DNA of 64,000 nucleotides, from assembly GCF_039542035.1 (NCBI RefSeq), contig NZ_BAABHJ010000003.1:186001-250000 (forward strand), in the 5' to 3' direction. The position numbers and the translations under genes were made by a program. The DNA is from Actinoallomurus liliacearum. GTDB lineage: Bacteria > Actinomycetota > Actinomycetes > Streptosporangiales > Streptosporangiaceae. The notes under the pieces were generated by a model, which made no database searches, was not told the DNA's origin, and saw only the letters and a program-made list of their open reading frames with translations. Every line of letters starts with the position of its first letter. The first letter of the stretch is position 1. Of the stretch, positions 40,859 through 49,678 are shown one piece after another.

Positions 40859-43800
40859 TCATCCGGTGATCTGCGGGGGACCGGGGGTCAGCCTCCCGTT
40901 GGCGTAGGTCCAGTCGGTGACCGCCTTGCCGGTGGCGCAGCAACTGGCGTCCGGCCGGCGGTACCAGATCTCGTACGCCTTGATCCGTCCCAGGGTGATC
41001 TTGACCTTGTCGATGTTCGTTGTGATCTCCGCACTGGGCTGCTGCGGGGTGACAACGCCGACAAGGGACAGCCGTCCGCTCGATCCGTCGAAGATGACGT
41101 CGGCCGCCGCCAGTTCGGAGTCGCCGGTTCCGCCGCCGTTGTCACAGGTGAGCGGTAGCGCCGCGACGGGATGCCCGTTCCCGAGCAGATCGCCGTACGC
41201 GACGTCGCCCAGTTGTACGAGGTGCACGTTGCCCCACTTCGTCGATGGCGCTGTCGCCTCCTTCTTCGTGAACCGCACGGTTCCGGTGACCGAGCAGAAC
41301 GGCACCGGGATCGTGGCGTTCCCCCAGTCGTAGTGCCGCAGGTTCAGCGGTGCGGTGCCCGTGGTCGCGGTCGTGGTCTGACTCGGTGCGATCGTCCGCA
41401 CGGGCGTGCCGGCGGGGCTCGGCGAAGGCGAGACGATCGGCGGTACGGTGCCGGCCCGGTGGTCGGTCGCGGGATCGCAGGGCCGCCCGGGGGAGTAGTG
41501 CGGTACGTACTGCCGCCACTGCTCGGTCGTGATCGGGTCGCCGCTCTCGGTGCACAGGCGCCGCATGAGGTCGGCGGGGTCGGCATCCCAGAGGGTGACG
41601 GTTTCGCCGCCCGTCGCCAGCGTTCGGCCGTCCGGTCCGAACGCCAGCGCGGTCTGCGGATTGAGCAGCTCCGGGAGGCCGGTCAACGCGGCGACGGCGG
41701 TGGGGTGCGCGGTGTCACGGACGTTCCAGATCCGTGCCTGCGGGCCGGAGCCCATGGTGGCGAGGAGATGTCCGTCGGCGCTGAAGGCGGCCGCGTTGAC
41801 GGTGCCGACGCCGGTCATGGTCGCCCGCTTCCCGGGATGCGCGGGATCGCCGAGGTTCCAGAGAATCGCCGTGTCACCCGGTCCTCCGGCCACGAGTGTC
41901 CGGCCGTCCGGGCTGAAGGCGGCCGTGCGCGACCGGATCGTCCCCATCGTCGGGCCGGGTCTCGGCCGGTCCGGGTCCTCGACGTTCCACAGGCGTGCCG
42001 GATGCTTGTCGTCTCCCACGACCAGGACGGTGCGCCCGGCCGGACGGAAGAACGCGAAGCCGGTCGCGGGGATCGAACCACGTGCCCTCGGGTGCGCCGG
42101 ATCGGTGACGTCCCAGAGCCGCAGTCCCTTGTCCTCGACGCGGGTCAGCAGCAGGTGGCCGTCCGGGCTGAACGCCGCGCCGCCGACGGCCTCCGACGGG
42201 CCGCCGAGCGTGGCGAGGATCCTCGGGTGCGCGGGATCCCGGACGTCCCAGAGCCGGGTCGTGCTGTCGAGGCTGCTCGTGGCGACCGTCCGGCCGTCGG
42301 GGTTGTAGACGGCGCTCTCGATGAGGTACGTGTGGCCGGTCAACGTGCCGAGGGCCGTGGGCGAATCGGGGTCGCGCACGTCCCAGAGCCGGCCCGTGTA
42401 GTCCCGGCCGGCCGCGAGCAGTACGTTGCCGTCCGGGCTGTACGCGATCGACGAGTAGGCGTCGTTCAGGACGGTCAACGGCACGGAGGCGCCGGGCTTC
42501 GCGACGTCCCAGAGTCGCAGGAGGTCGCCGTCGGTGGTCGACGCGAGGGTCCGGCCGTCGGCGCTGAAGCTCAGGGCCGGGGTGATCGCGGCCTTCCCGG
42601 CCAGGGTGGTGATCGCACTCGTACGCAGGGAGTCGGCCACGTTCCACAGCCGAACGTCACCGCCGCCGGCGGCGCTCGCCAGGGTGCGCCCGTCCGGGCT
42701 GAAGGCCAGGGCGTCGACGCTCAACGTGTGGCCGGACTGCGGCGACAGCGCCTGGGGATGGACGCGATCGGTGACGTCCCATAGACGTACGACGTCGTCA
42801 CCGCCTCCGCTCGCGAGGAGATGCCCGTCGGGGCTGAACCGGATCGATGAGATTCCGTTCGTGGGGCCGTGCAGCGCCGCCAGCGGCCGGGGATGGGCTC
42901 GGTCCGTCGTGTCCCACAGCCGGACGCTGTCGTCCTGGCCCGCCAGGGCGACCGTGTCGCCGTCGGGGCTGACGGCCAGCGGGGCGGACAGGATGGTCTC
43001 GTTCCCGGGGATCGTCGCCAGCGGTGCGGCCAGGAGAGGGTCGGCGACGTTCCAGATGAGAACCTTCTCGCTCGCGTAGCTGACGACCAGGGCCCGCTGA
43101 TCCTTAGTGAACGTCAGCTCCTCGGGGTTGCCCCCGTCGTCGGCGGTCAGCTCGCGCAGGACACGAGGGTGGACCGGGTCGCCGAGGTCCCACAACCGCA
43201 CGACGTTCCGTCCCGCCGCCGCCAGAGTGCGGCCGTCCGGGCTGAAGGCGACCGCTCCGGTGTAACCGTCGTCTCGGTTCAGCGTGGCGATGGTCCGCCC
43301 GGTGCCGGCGTCGAGGAGCCGGGTCCCGGTGTCAGTGCCAACGGCCAGCATCGCCCGGTCCGGCGCGAACATCGCGCTGTTCAGGCCCGGTATGTGGAGC
43401 ACACGCGGAATGGACGCCCCGTTCAACAGGGCGCCCAGTGCCTCGTCGGTCGGTTCGATCCGGTACGCCGCGACCAGCAGTTGCCGCGCGAGCCCCGGCT
43501 GTGTGCCGGCGATCCCGTTCGCCTCGGCGACGATCTGGCGGGACGCGGCGACCGCCTGGGCGTGCTCCCGGTCCCTGATCTGGGTCACGTACAGCCCGAA
43601 ACCGGAGGCCGCGAGAACGCCGGCCATTCCCGTGGCGAGGACCGTGCTCCTCAGGCGGTCGATCCGGTAGAGCTCCCGACGGGCGGTACGGACGTCGGGC
43701 ACCCAGCGAACCCGTACGCCGTCGGCGTACCGCCCGTCGGTGCCCTCATTGGCCTCCGGCGCGACGACGGACAGTTTCAGGGCCTTCGCCCGTTCGAACT

Positions 43801-44902
43801 TGGCCTTGAGACCTCCGACCGCGCCGAGTTCGCCGGTCGCCCGCGCACGTCCGGTGACGGCCATCCGGTCACGCCGGACCCGCAGCCACCGGCCGGCCGC
43901 GCGGAGGACACCGAGCGGCCCGGCGGTGGTGAGGCGGCTTCCCGGCGGCCCGATGACCTCGCTGAGCAGCACGGCGAAGGCCGCGCCGAGGGAGCCGTGC
44001 TGGATGCGCAGGCCCCAGGTCCCGTCGATGGTCAGCCGCCACAGCACGCAGGTCCGTGCCTCATGGCCGCGGGTCACGTACGTCCAGGCGTCCGTGATCG
44101 CGTCCTCGAACGTCGGGTCGGCGGTCACCATGCACATCGCGCGGGGATCGGGGAACAGGCCGTGCGGTCCGCCCGGCAGGATCTCCATCTCCAGCGTGCC
44201 AGAGATCCCGTCCTGGCGATGTTCGAAGAGGACACGGACGGCTTTCCGGCGGCGCCTCCGCCGCTTCTTCGCGGTGAGCAGGTGGGCCTGAAGACAGACC
44301 ATGGTCCGGGCGGATCCACCGGGCAGCGGAGCGACCAGTTCGGCCACCCGGTGCACGGCGGGGGTGGTCTTGTCGGGGAGCAGTCGTCCCGTCGCCTGGC
44401 CCCGCGGCAGAAGGTGGGACACGCGCCAGTGTTCGACGATGGACGTCAGGGCCCGTGCCCTCGATGAGCCGGACGGCGGCGACCCGATGCCCGGCCGGTC
44501 GGTCTCCCCAGGCTCTGCCGCCCGAGCCTGGGCGGTCACCGGCCCGATGTCCTCCCCGCCCAGAAGATCCCCGAGTCGCACCAGGTCGGCGGCGCGCGTG
44601 GCCGCCCGCCCGAACTCGTCGTCCGGTGCGTCGTCATCGGTGGTGTCCTCGATGAATCGGACCGGCCAGCAGTCCGTCTCCGGGTCCGCCGACCAGGATC
44701 GAAGGCGGTCGGGCTCGGACGCGATGGACTCCGCGCAGGCGTCCCACAGCAGGCCGCCGGTCAGCGCGGTTTGACAGTCTTGGCGGCTGAACGTGGGATC
44801 GCCCGCGCGAATGCGCGCCTCGGCCGCCGACAGTCGTGAAATGGCCGATTCTGGACGTTTAATCGTAATGACGCGGGAAGATCGAAGATCAACTTTTTTC
44901 AC
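40859..44902 (-). CDS. Lon/S16-like peptidase-TM-double WD40 propeller protein
   Basis: 1347 aa; GTG start with AGGAGG upstream. Residues ~1-190 are not recognised. Residues ~195-410 resemble the Lon proteolytic domain: candidate nucleophile Ser304 in HGSLGAAFAV (Lon GPSAG site) and Lys366 in GELGAVGGLKAKFERA (Lon GGLKEK), followed by VVAPEAN and a Lon-like tail. The gap between the two is larger than in Lon. One TM helix (~419-441) is flanked by basic residues on the N-side, placing the peptidase inside. Residues ~505-1107 contain fourteen WD40 repeats, i.e. two seven-bladed propellers, then a Ser/Pro/Thr linker and an extracytoplasmic beta domain to the end. No NTPase is fused. Divergent from the CHAT operon. 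Lon homology is by motif and needs a profile check. Confidence 0.75.
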   Translation of the reverse strand: MKKVDLRSSRVITIKRPESAISRLSAAEARIRAGDPTFSRQDCQTALTGGLLWDACAESIASEPDRLRSWSADPETDCWPVRFIEDTTDDDAPDDEFGRAATRAADLVRLGDLLGGEDIGPVTAQARAAEPGETDRPGIGSPPSGSSRARALTSIVEHWRVSHLLPRGQATGRLLPDKTTPAVHRVAELVAPLPGGSARTMVCLQAHLLTAKKRRRRRRKAVRVLFEHRQDGISGTLEMEILPGGPHGLFPDPRAMCMVTADPTFEDAITDAWTYVTRGHEARTCVLWRLTIDGTWGLRIQHGSLGAAFAVLLSEVIGPPGSRLTTAGPLGVLRAAGRWLRVRRDRMAVTGRARATGELGAVGGLKAKFERAKALKLSVVAPEANEGTDGRYADGVRVRWVPDVRTARRELYRIDRLRSTVLATGMAGVLAASGFGLYVTQIRDREHAQAVAASRQIVAEANGIAGTQPGLARQLLVAAYRIEPTDEALGALLNGASIPRVLHIPGLNSAMFAPDRAMLAVGTDTGTRLLDAGTGRTIATLNRDDGYTGAVAFSPDGRTLAAAGRNVVRLWDLGDPVHPRVLRELTADDGGNPEELTFTKDQRALVVSYASEKVLIWNVADPLLAAPLATIPGNETILSAPLAVSPDGDTVALAGQDDSVRLWDTTDRAHPRPLAALHGPTNGISSIRFSPDGHLLASGGGDDVVRLWDVTDRVHPQALSPQSGHTLSVDALAFSPDGRTLASAAGGGDVRLWNVADSLRTSAITTLAGKAAITPALSFSADGRTLASTTDGDLLRLWDVAKPGASVPLTVLNDAYSSIAYSPDGNVLLAAGRDYTGRLWDVRDPDSPTALGTLTGHTYLIESAVYNPDGRTVATSSLDSTTRLWDVRDPAHPRILATLGGPSEAVGGAAFSPDGHLLLTRVEDKGLRLWDVTDPAHPRARGSIPATGFAFFRPAGRTVLVVGDDKHPARLWNVEDPDRPRPGPTMGTIRSRTAAFSPDGRTLVAGGPGDTAILWNLGDPAHPGKRATMTGVGTVNAAAFSADGHLLATMGSGPQARIWNVRDTAHPTAVAALTGLPELLNPQTALAFGPDGRTLATGGETVTLWDADPADLMRRLCTESGDPITTEQWRQYVPHYSPGRPCDPATDHRAGTVPPIVSPSPSPAGTPVRTIAPSQTTTATTGTAPLNLRHYDWGNATIPVPFCSVTGTVRFTKKEATAPSTKWGNVHLVQLGDVAYGDLLGNGHPVAALPLTCDNGGGTGDSELAAADVIFDGSSGRLSLVGVVTPQQPSAEITTNIDKVKITLGRIKAYEIWYRRPDASCCATGKAVTDWTYANGRLTPGPPQITG

Positions 44903-45016
44903 GGCTCCTCCTAGGTGCAGAGATAATCCCTGACACCGCGGAACGCCTTCGTTACGGCAAGCTCACATTCGTGCATCACTGGGCGCTCTTAGCCGTGGCG
45001 GTCACATTGGCGTGGC

Positions 45017-47767
45017 ATGCTGCTCTTCATGACCAACGGGGCGTCTGCGCCTTTCGGGATGCTGGCTGGGCAGTTGACGGCGCATAGGGCATGGATCGTC
45101 GATGTCGCGAATTCTCAGTCGCCGGGTACGGGAATCACCGGGCCGGAGGTGTTCGACGCGTTGCTCGAGGATTTCCGGGCGTCCGGCCGGCTCGTGTCTC
45201 AAGCGTCGCGCGTCGGCGGGTGGATCCCGCATGTCGGAGCGGCATTGGCCAGGGCCGTTCAGTTGGTCATTCACGATCGATCGCTGAAGACGGAGAATGA
45301 CCTTCTCGATGAGGTCGTGAGATCGGGCGTGCGGCGTAGATTCGCCACGGCTGTCGGCCGACTGAGCGCCGAGGAGTTCTCGCCGGGCAGGCCCGTGGTC
45401 GACCTGCGCGTCGACGATGTTCGCCTGCTCATCACAGCGGTGCCGGAGGACTCCGAGCATTTCGAAATAGCGTTACTCGTCAATCCGTACCCGGTGCCGG
45501 TCGACGCCCTCGCGCGTTGCGGCCTGGCGCTGAGCTCCGCGGCGGGTCTCCTGCACGCCGCCCTGATCGACGCCGGTGGGCTCGCGATCTTCCGCGGGGT
45601 GCCCGCGGGCACCTGGCGCGTGGAGGTCGTTCCTCCGGCGGCCGGCGCCGGCGAGGTCCCGGCGGCCGGCACCACCCCCCTGCCGGCGGTACGGCGCGGC
45701 ATTGGCGCGATCAGCGCCGCCGAGGACCGCTACGCCGTCCGCACGCCGTCCGGGGTCACCATCGTCGTGACCGAACCGGTGCCCGGCGCGTTCGAAGCGG
45801 AGGTCACCTCGACGGGTGACGGTCTCGACCTGGTCGGTCTGCACTACCAGACCGACGAGGCCGAGCCGCGCACGCTGTACGTACCGGTCGTCGGCTCCGC
45901 CACCGGGCCACCGGCCGCCCGGGTACGTCTGCCCGACCTCGCCCCGGCCGCTCCCTGGGAGGCGGACGACGCGGTGGCGCCCGACGCGCCCGGTCTGTGG
46001 GACACCGAGATCCTCGGCCGGTCGGTGCGGGCGGCGGCGGACCGGGGAACGCGCCGCGCATGGCGCTCGGTGGCGGTGCGGGCACCCGAGGATGTGGCCC
46101 ACGCCGTACTCACGGCGCTCGCTTCGGACCGCGTGGGCGATTCCGCGGATCGTGGGAGGCCGCCCGACCCCATAGTCACCAGCAGACCCAGAACCATCCC
46201 CACGAGCGCGACCGGCGGGTGGGATCTGTACGTGCCCGACGAGTCCGCCGGCCCGCGGTTCGAACCGCCCCCGCCGGCGCAGGAGACACCGCCACGGCGG
46301 TTCGTCGCCGCGGATCTTCCAATGCGGGCTCCCGTCGGTGAGGCGGTGAGCCTGCTCGTCCGTGTCACGACCGACGACGACCGCGACCGATACCGGGCGC
46401 ATCGACCGGTCAAGCCGTTCGCCGTGCCGGCGGAAGGGACACAGGTGCTGGTCGTGGTCGAGGCACCGGTGGGACTGCTGCCACAGGAGGGGCTGGAACG
46501 CCGGCTCACCGTCCCGGCCGCGGGTGTCTCCGAGCCGATCCGGTTCCCCTTCGTGGTGCGGGCCGCGGGGTTGCTGCCCGTGCGGGTCACGGCATGGCTC
46601 GGCCCGCGATGTGTCGGGGAACTGGCCCTGGAGCTGTCCGCGCAGCCGGGCGGCCCAACCGTCCCCGGCCCGTCCCGTCGTGCCGGGCTGGACGACGCCC
46701 GGCCCACCGACGGGGAGGCGACCCTGCAGGTCCGGCGCGGGGCCGGCGGAGGCTACAGCTTCCAGCTCCTGTCGAACTCGGTCTGGTACGACCCGGTGCC
46801 CGGCAGCGAGGGCGGCGTGCTCAGCGAGTCGATCGAGAGAACGCTCGCCATGCTGGAGGAATTCGCCGCGGGCTCCGCGGGCTACACGGACGCCGCGGCC
46901 AGGATGTCGCTGCGGGAGATAGGCGTCGGCCTGTGGCAGGAGCTGGTGCCGGAGGCCATCAAAGAGCAGTTCTGGGAGCTCAGGGGCCGGCTCAGGTCCT
47001 TCAGCATCGCGACGGACCATGACATCGTCCCCTGGGAGCTGCTGTATCCGCTGGCCGGGCGGAACGATCACGGATTCCTCGTCGAGCAGTTCCCGGTCGT
47101 CCGGCGGGTGTACGGCCAGCCCCGTACACCGCGCATAGCCCTGCGCGGCCCCGCCTTCGTCGTTCCGCCGGACGCGCCGCCCCTCGCCCATGAGGAGATA
47201 ACCGCCATCAACCGCCTGCTGCGGGAGACGTTCGCCGCGGACCGGGCCGAGATAATCTCTCGGCTGGAGCCCTTGAAGTCCTGGATCGACTCCGGGCACG
47301 CCGGGCTGCTGCACTTCGCCTCGCACAACCAGTTCGCCCTCACGGCGGGCGGTTCGTCGATAGCGATGGCCGACGGCGACTTCCTTCCCATGATGCTCAA
47401 CAGCTCGGTGACGCGAGCCGTCCTGTCGCGGCATCCCCTGGTGTTCATCAACGCCTGCCGGAGCGCCGGAGCCGCCTATGGATACACCCGGCCGATGAGC
47501 TGGGCGAGCAAGTTCATGGCGGCTGGAGCCGGCGCCTTCGTCGGGACGCTGTGGGCGATCCCGAGCGACGTGGCACGGCATTTCTCCGAGGCGTTCTATG
47601 ACGCGTTCATCCGGCAGCGCCTGCCGTTCGGCACGGCGATGACCGCGGCGCGCCGGGCGGTCAGGAGCGACCGTGACCCGAGCTGGCTCGCGTACACGGC
47701 TTACAGCGATCCGGAGGCGCGGTGGGACGAACCGGCTTCGACGACGGAGGTGGGACACGGTGAGTGA
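45017..47767 (+). CDS. CHAT-domain (caspase-like) protease
   Basis: 916 aa; the ATG at 45017 has no evident ribosome site, and a second in-frame ATG four codons on is an alternative. Residues ~1-160 are alpha-helical and of unknown family, ~160-600 beta-rich with Pro-rich linkers, and ~640-905 a CHAT domain. The catalytic dyad is intact: His770 in LLHFASHNQF and Cys814 in VFINACRSAGA, with the typical PWELLYPL entry and GAGAFVGTLWAIPSDVARHFSEAFYDAF continuation. CHAT proteases act in bacterial conflict and signalling systems, often with NTPase or repeat proteins. It is the first gene of a three-gene operon of overlapping genes and divergent from the Lon-like/WD40 protein. Confidence 0.88.
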   Translation: MLLFMTNGASAPFGMLAGQLTAHRAWIVDVANSQSPGTGITGPEVFDALLEDFRASGRLVSQASRVGGWIPHVGAALARAVQLVIHDRSLKTENDLLDEVVRSGVRRRFATAVGRLSAEEFSPGRPVVDLRVDDVRLLITAVPEDSEHFEIALLVNPYPVPVDALARCGLALSSAAGLLHAALIDAGGLAIFRGVPAGTWRVEVVPPAAGAGEVPAAGTTPLPAVRRGIGAISAAEDRYAVRTPSGVTIVVTEPVPGAFEAEVTSTGDGLDLVGLHYQTDEAEPRTLYVPVVGSATGPPAARVRLPDLAPAAPWEADDAVAPDAPGLWDTEILGRSVRAAADRGTRRAWRSVAVRAPEDVAHAVLTALASDRVGDSADRGRPPDPIVTSRPRTIPTSATGGWDLYVPDESAGPRFEPPPPAQETPPRRFVAADLPMRAPVGEAVSLLVRVTTDDDRDRYRAHRPVKPFAVPAEGTQVLVVVEAPVGLLPQEGLERRLTVPAAGVSEPIRFPFVVRAAGLLPVRVTAWLGPRCVGELALELSAQPGGPTVPGPSRRAGLDDARPTDGEATLQVRRGAGGGYSFQLLSNSVWYDPVPGSEGGVLSESIERTLAMLEEFAAGSAGYTDAAARMSLREIGVGLWQELVPEAIKEQFWELRGRLRSFSIATDHDIVPWELLYPLAGRNDHGFLVEQFPVVRRVYGQPRTPRIALRGPAFVVPPDAPPLAHEEITAINRLLRETFAADRAEIISRLEPLKSWIDSGHAGLLHFASHNQFALTAGGSSIAMADGDFLPMMLNSSVTRAVLSRHPLVFINACRSAGAAYGYTRPMSWASKFMAAGAGAFVGTLWAIPSDVARHFSEAFYDAFIRQRLPFGTAMTAARRAVRSDRDPSWLAYTAYSDPEARWDEPASTTEVGHGE

Positions 47768-47963
47768 CGAGACGACGCCCCGACCCGGGGACATGCGCTT
47801 CGACGACGCGGGGGAGATCCTGGTCTTCGACGGCGTCGGCTGGATCCAGTACCGCCGGATCCCGGTGCCGGGGGCAGAGTCGGCGTTCCGCCGGGGCGAA
47901 CCACGGCGGAGCGGCGACGATGCCGAGCCCGCCGACGCGCCGGCGGCCGACGCCGATGAGTGA
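47760..47963 (+). CDS. small CHAT-operon protein (EILVFDGxGWxxY motif)
   Basis: 67 aa from GTG 47760, with GGAGG 9 nt upstream, overlapping the CHAT stop by 8 nt. The core reads PRPGDMRFDDAGEILVFDGVGWIQYRRI, a short strand-turn-strand, followed by an acidic, Ala/Pro-rich, disordered tail. No family could be named with certainty. Its strict overlap on both sides suggests stoichiometric production, as for an adaptor or substrate of the CHAT protease. Confidence 0.75.
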   Translation: MSDETTPRPGDMRFDDAGEILVFDGVGWIQYRRIPVPGAESAFRRGEPRRSGDDAEPADAPAADADE

Positions 47964-48660
47964 CGGCGCGCCTCTCGATCCGGCGGACCTCCCGCCGGCC
48001 CCGGGCGACGCCGTCGCCGACATCCGCGCGACCGCCAAGTGGACGATCGGCGCCGCCGCGGCCGTCGGCGCTCTCCTGCTCGGCGGTGCGCCGCTCGCCG
48101 CGATCAACAAGATCCATGGCACCGGGCACATCGCGCTCGCCGTCTCCGGGCTCGCGCTCGCGCTGGCCGCCGTGGCCTGGATCATCCGGCAGGCCGGCGA
48201 GACGCTGATGCCCCGAGTGGTGTCCTTGTCCGCACTGGACGATCCGGACCTCGCCGACCTCCGCCGCCTGATCGAGGCGGAGCCCGTCACCTTCTACGGC
48301 CCCTTCGGCACCAGTGCCGCGGAACTCGCCGAGGCGGCCGCATGGCACGACACGGTCGCGGCGAACACCGCGTACCTTCTCGCGAGAGAGACGGACTCCG
48401 CCCGGATCCGCATCCTCGAGCAGACGCTCGCCGACGCGCGGGCCAACGCCCGGGCGGCTCGCCTGCTGCAGTACCGCCTGGTGCAGTTCGTGCACGCGTG
48501 GAAGGTCCGCGGCGCGGTCCGCGCGGCCCGTCGCCAGACGCTGGGGGGAGCGTTCGTCGTCCTGATCGGCGCCTCCCTCTTCTTCGCCGCGTCCGCCCCG
48601 GAGACACCGGCGAAATCGAACATCGGACCGACGCCGGTCCGCAGCAGCCCGGCGCCCTGA
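47956..48660 (+). CDS. three-TM protein, candidate effector of the CHAT operon
   Basis: 234 aa; the ATG overlaps the preceding gene's end by 8 nt (ATGAGTGA). TM helices at about 28-50 and 57-79, a long soluble helical region (~85-190, rich in Ala, Arg and Glu, possibly coiled coil), and a third TM near 196-217 followed by a Pro-rich tail. No enzymatic motif. As the last gene of a protease operon it is a plausible membrane effector or pore-forming target that the CHAT protease cleaves or releases; this is inference. Confidence 0.7.
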   Translation: MSDGAPLDPADLPPAPGDAVADIRATAKWTIGAAAAVGALLLGGAPLAAINKIHGTGHIALAVSGLALALAAVAWIIRQAGETLMPRVVSLSALDDPDLADLRRLIEAEPVTFYGPFGTSAAELAEAAAWHDTVAANTAYLLARETDSARIRILEQTLADARANARAARLLQYRLVQFVHAWKVRGAVRAARRQTLGGAFVVLIGASLFFAASAPETPAKSNIGPTPVRSSPAP

Positions 48661-48707
48661 CCGGCGACGACGCGGACCGTCCTGACCGGATGTCGGAAGA
48701 GGCCCCC

Positions 48708-48963
48708 ATGATTCGACGTACGCTCGCACCCGTGCGCGATCCTGGCCGCCATCGTGCTCGCCGGCTGCGCCCACGGCGGCCGGCCCGCCGCACGTCCCTC
48801 CACCGGGCACACCACTCCTGCGGAGACCCCCTCTCCGGAAGACGGCTGCCCGGCCGGGACCGCGTCACCGCTGCCGGCGGTCGTCCCGTCGCCTCCTGTA
48901 GCTCTGGCACCGGCCCGGCGTGCTGCCGACGCTCAGGGCGATCCTTCACACCCATGGCGCTGA
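48708..48963 (+). pseudogene. probable frameshifted small lipoprotein gene
   Basis: ATG 48708 begins a signal-like MIRRTLAP, but the hydrophobic core and lipobox AAIVLAGCAHGG lie in the +1 frame from about 48733, with no usable start upstream in that frame. Joining the two frames would give a normal lipoprotein signal with LAGC and a Pro/Ser/Ala-rich mature part ending at 48963. Either a one-base frameshift inactivated it or the assembly carries an error. The mature region has no recognised family. Confidence 0.4.
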
Positions 48964-49047
48964 TCTCGGCGGCGGACGGGGTCGGCGGGTTGCGCCCGTT
49001 TCCTCATTCCGGTCTCGGCCGGATCCGGGAAGGGGTAGGGGAGGGGC

Positions 49048-49674
49048 ATGGCGCCGCCGTTGCCCGGTCCGCTGGCCCATCTCGCCCCGGTGCTCGACCG
49101 GTACGGCTATGCCGCGGTCGGGGTGCTGATCTTCGTTGAGGACTTCGGTGTGCCCGCTCCCGGCGAGACCATCCTGATCGCCTCGTCCGTCTACGCGGGG
49201 GCCGGGCGGCTGAACATCGTCCTCATCGGCGTCATCGCCGTCGCGGCCGCGGTGGCGGGGGACAACGTCGGCTACCTGATCGGCCGTACCGGCGGCTCCG
49301 CCCTCGTCCACCGGTGGGGCAAATACGTGCTGCTCACGCCCGAGCGCCTGCGCCGCGCGGAACACTTCTTCGTCCACCACGGCGGCAAGGTGGTGACCAT
49401 CGCCCGCTTCGTCGAGGGGCTCCGCCAGGCGAACGGGATCCTCGCCGGCATCACCGGCATGCCCTGGCCGCGGTTCCTGGCCTTCAACCTCCTGGGCGCG
49501 GTGCTGTGGGTCGGCATGTGGACGGGGCTGGGGTACGCGGCGGGCACCCACATCGCGTCGATCTCCCAGCAGCTCTTCCGCTACCAGATCTACCTGTTCG
49601 CCGGTCTGGCCGCGGTCCTCCTGGCCCGCCTCCTGTACCACTGGTACCGCCGTCGCCGTCGCCGTACCGGCTGA
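49048..49674 (+). CDS. DedA family membrane protein
   Basis: 208 aa; GGGGAGGGG upstream of the ATG. The DedA core is present: FVEDFGVPAPGETILIASSVYAG, GDNVGYLIGRTGG, HHGGKVVTIARFVEGLRQANGILAGITGMPWPRF, then FNLLGAVLWVGMWTGLGYAAG. Several TM segments and a re-entrant loop with the conserved E, R and P-GE residues. DedA proteins act as lipid scramblases or undecaprenyl-phosphate recycling carriers in the cytoplasmic membrane. The C-terminus is strongly basic. Confidence 0.9.
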   Translation: MAPPLPGPLAHLAPVLDRYGYAAVGVLIFVEDFGVPAPGETILIASSVYAGAGRLNIVLIGVIAVAAAVAGDNVGYLIGRTGGSALVHRWGKYVLLTPERLRRAEHFFVHHGGKVVTIARFVEGLRQANGILAGITGMPWPRFLAFNLLGAVLWVGMWTGLGYAAGTHIASISQQLFRYQIYLFAGLAAVLLARLLYHWYRRRRRRTG

Positions 49675-49678
49675 TCGT

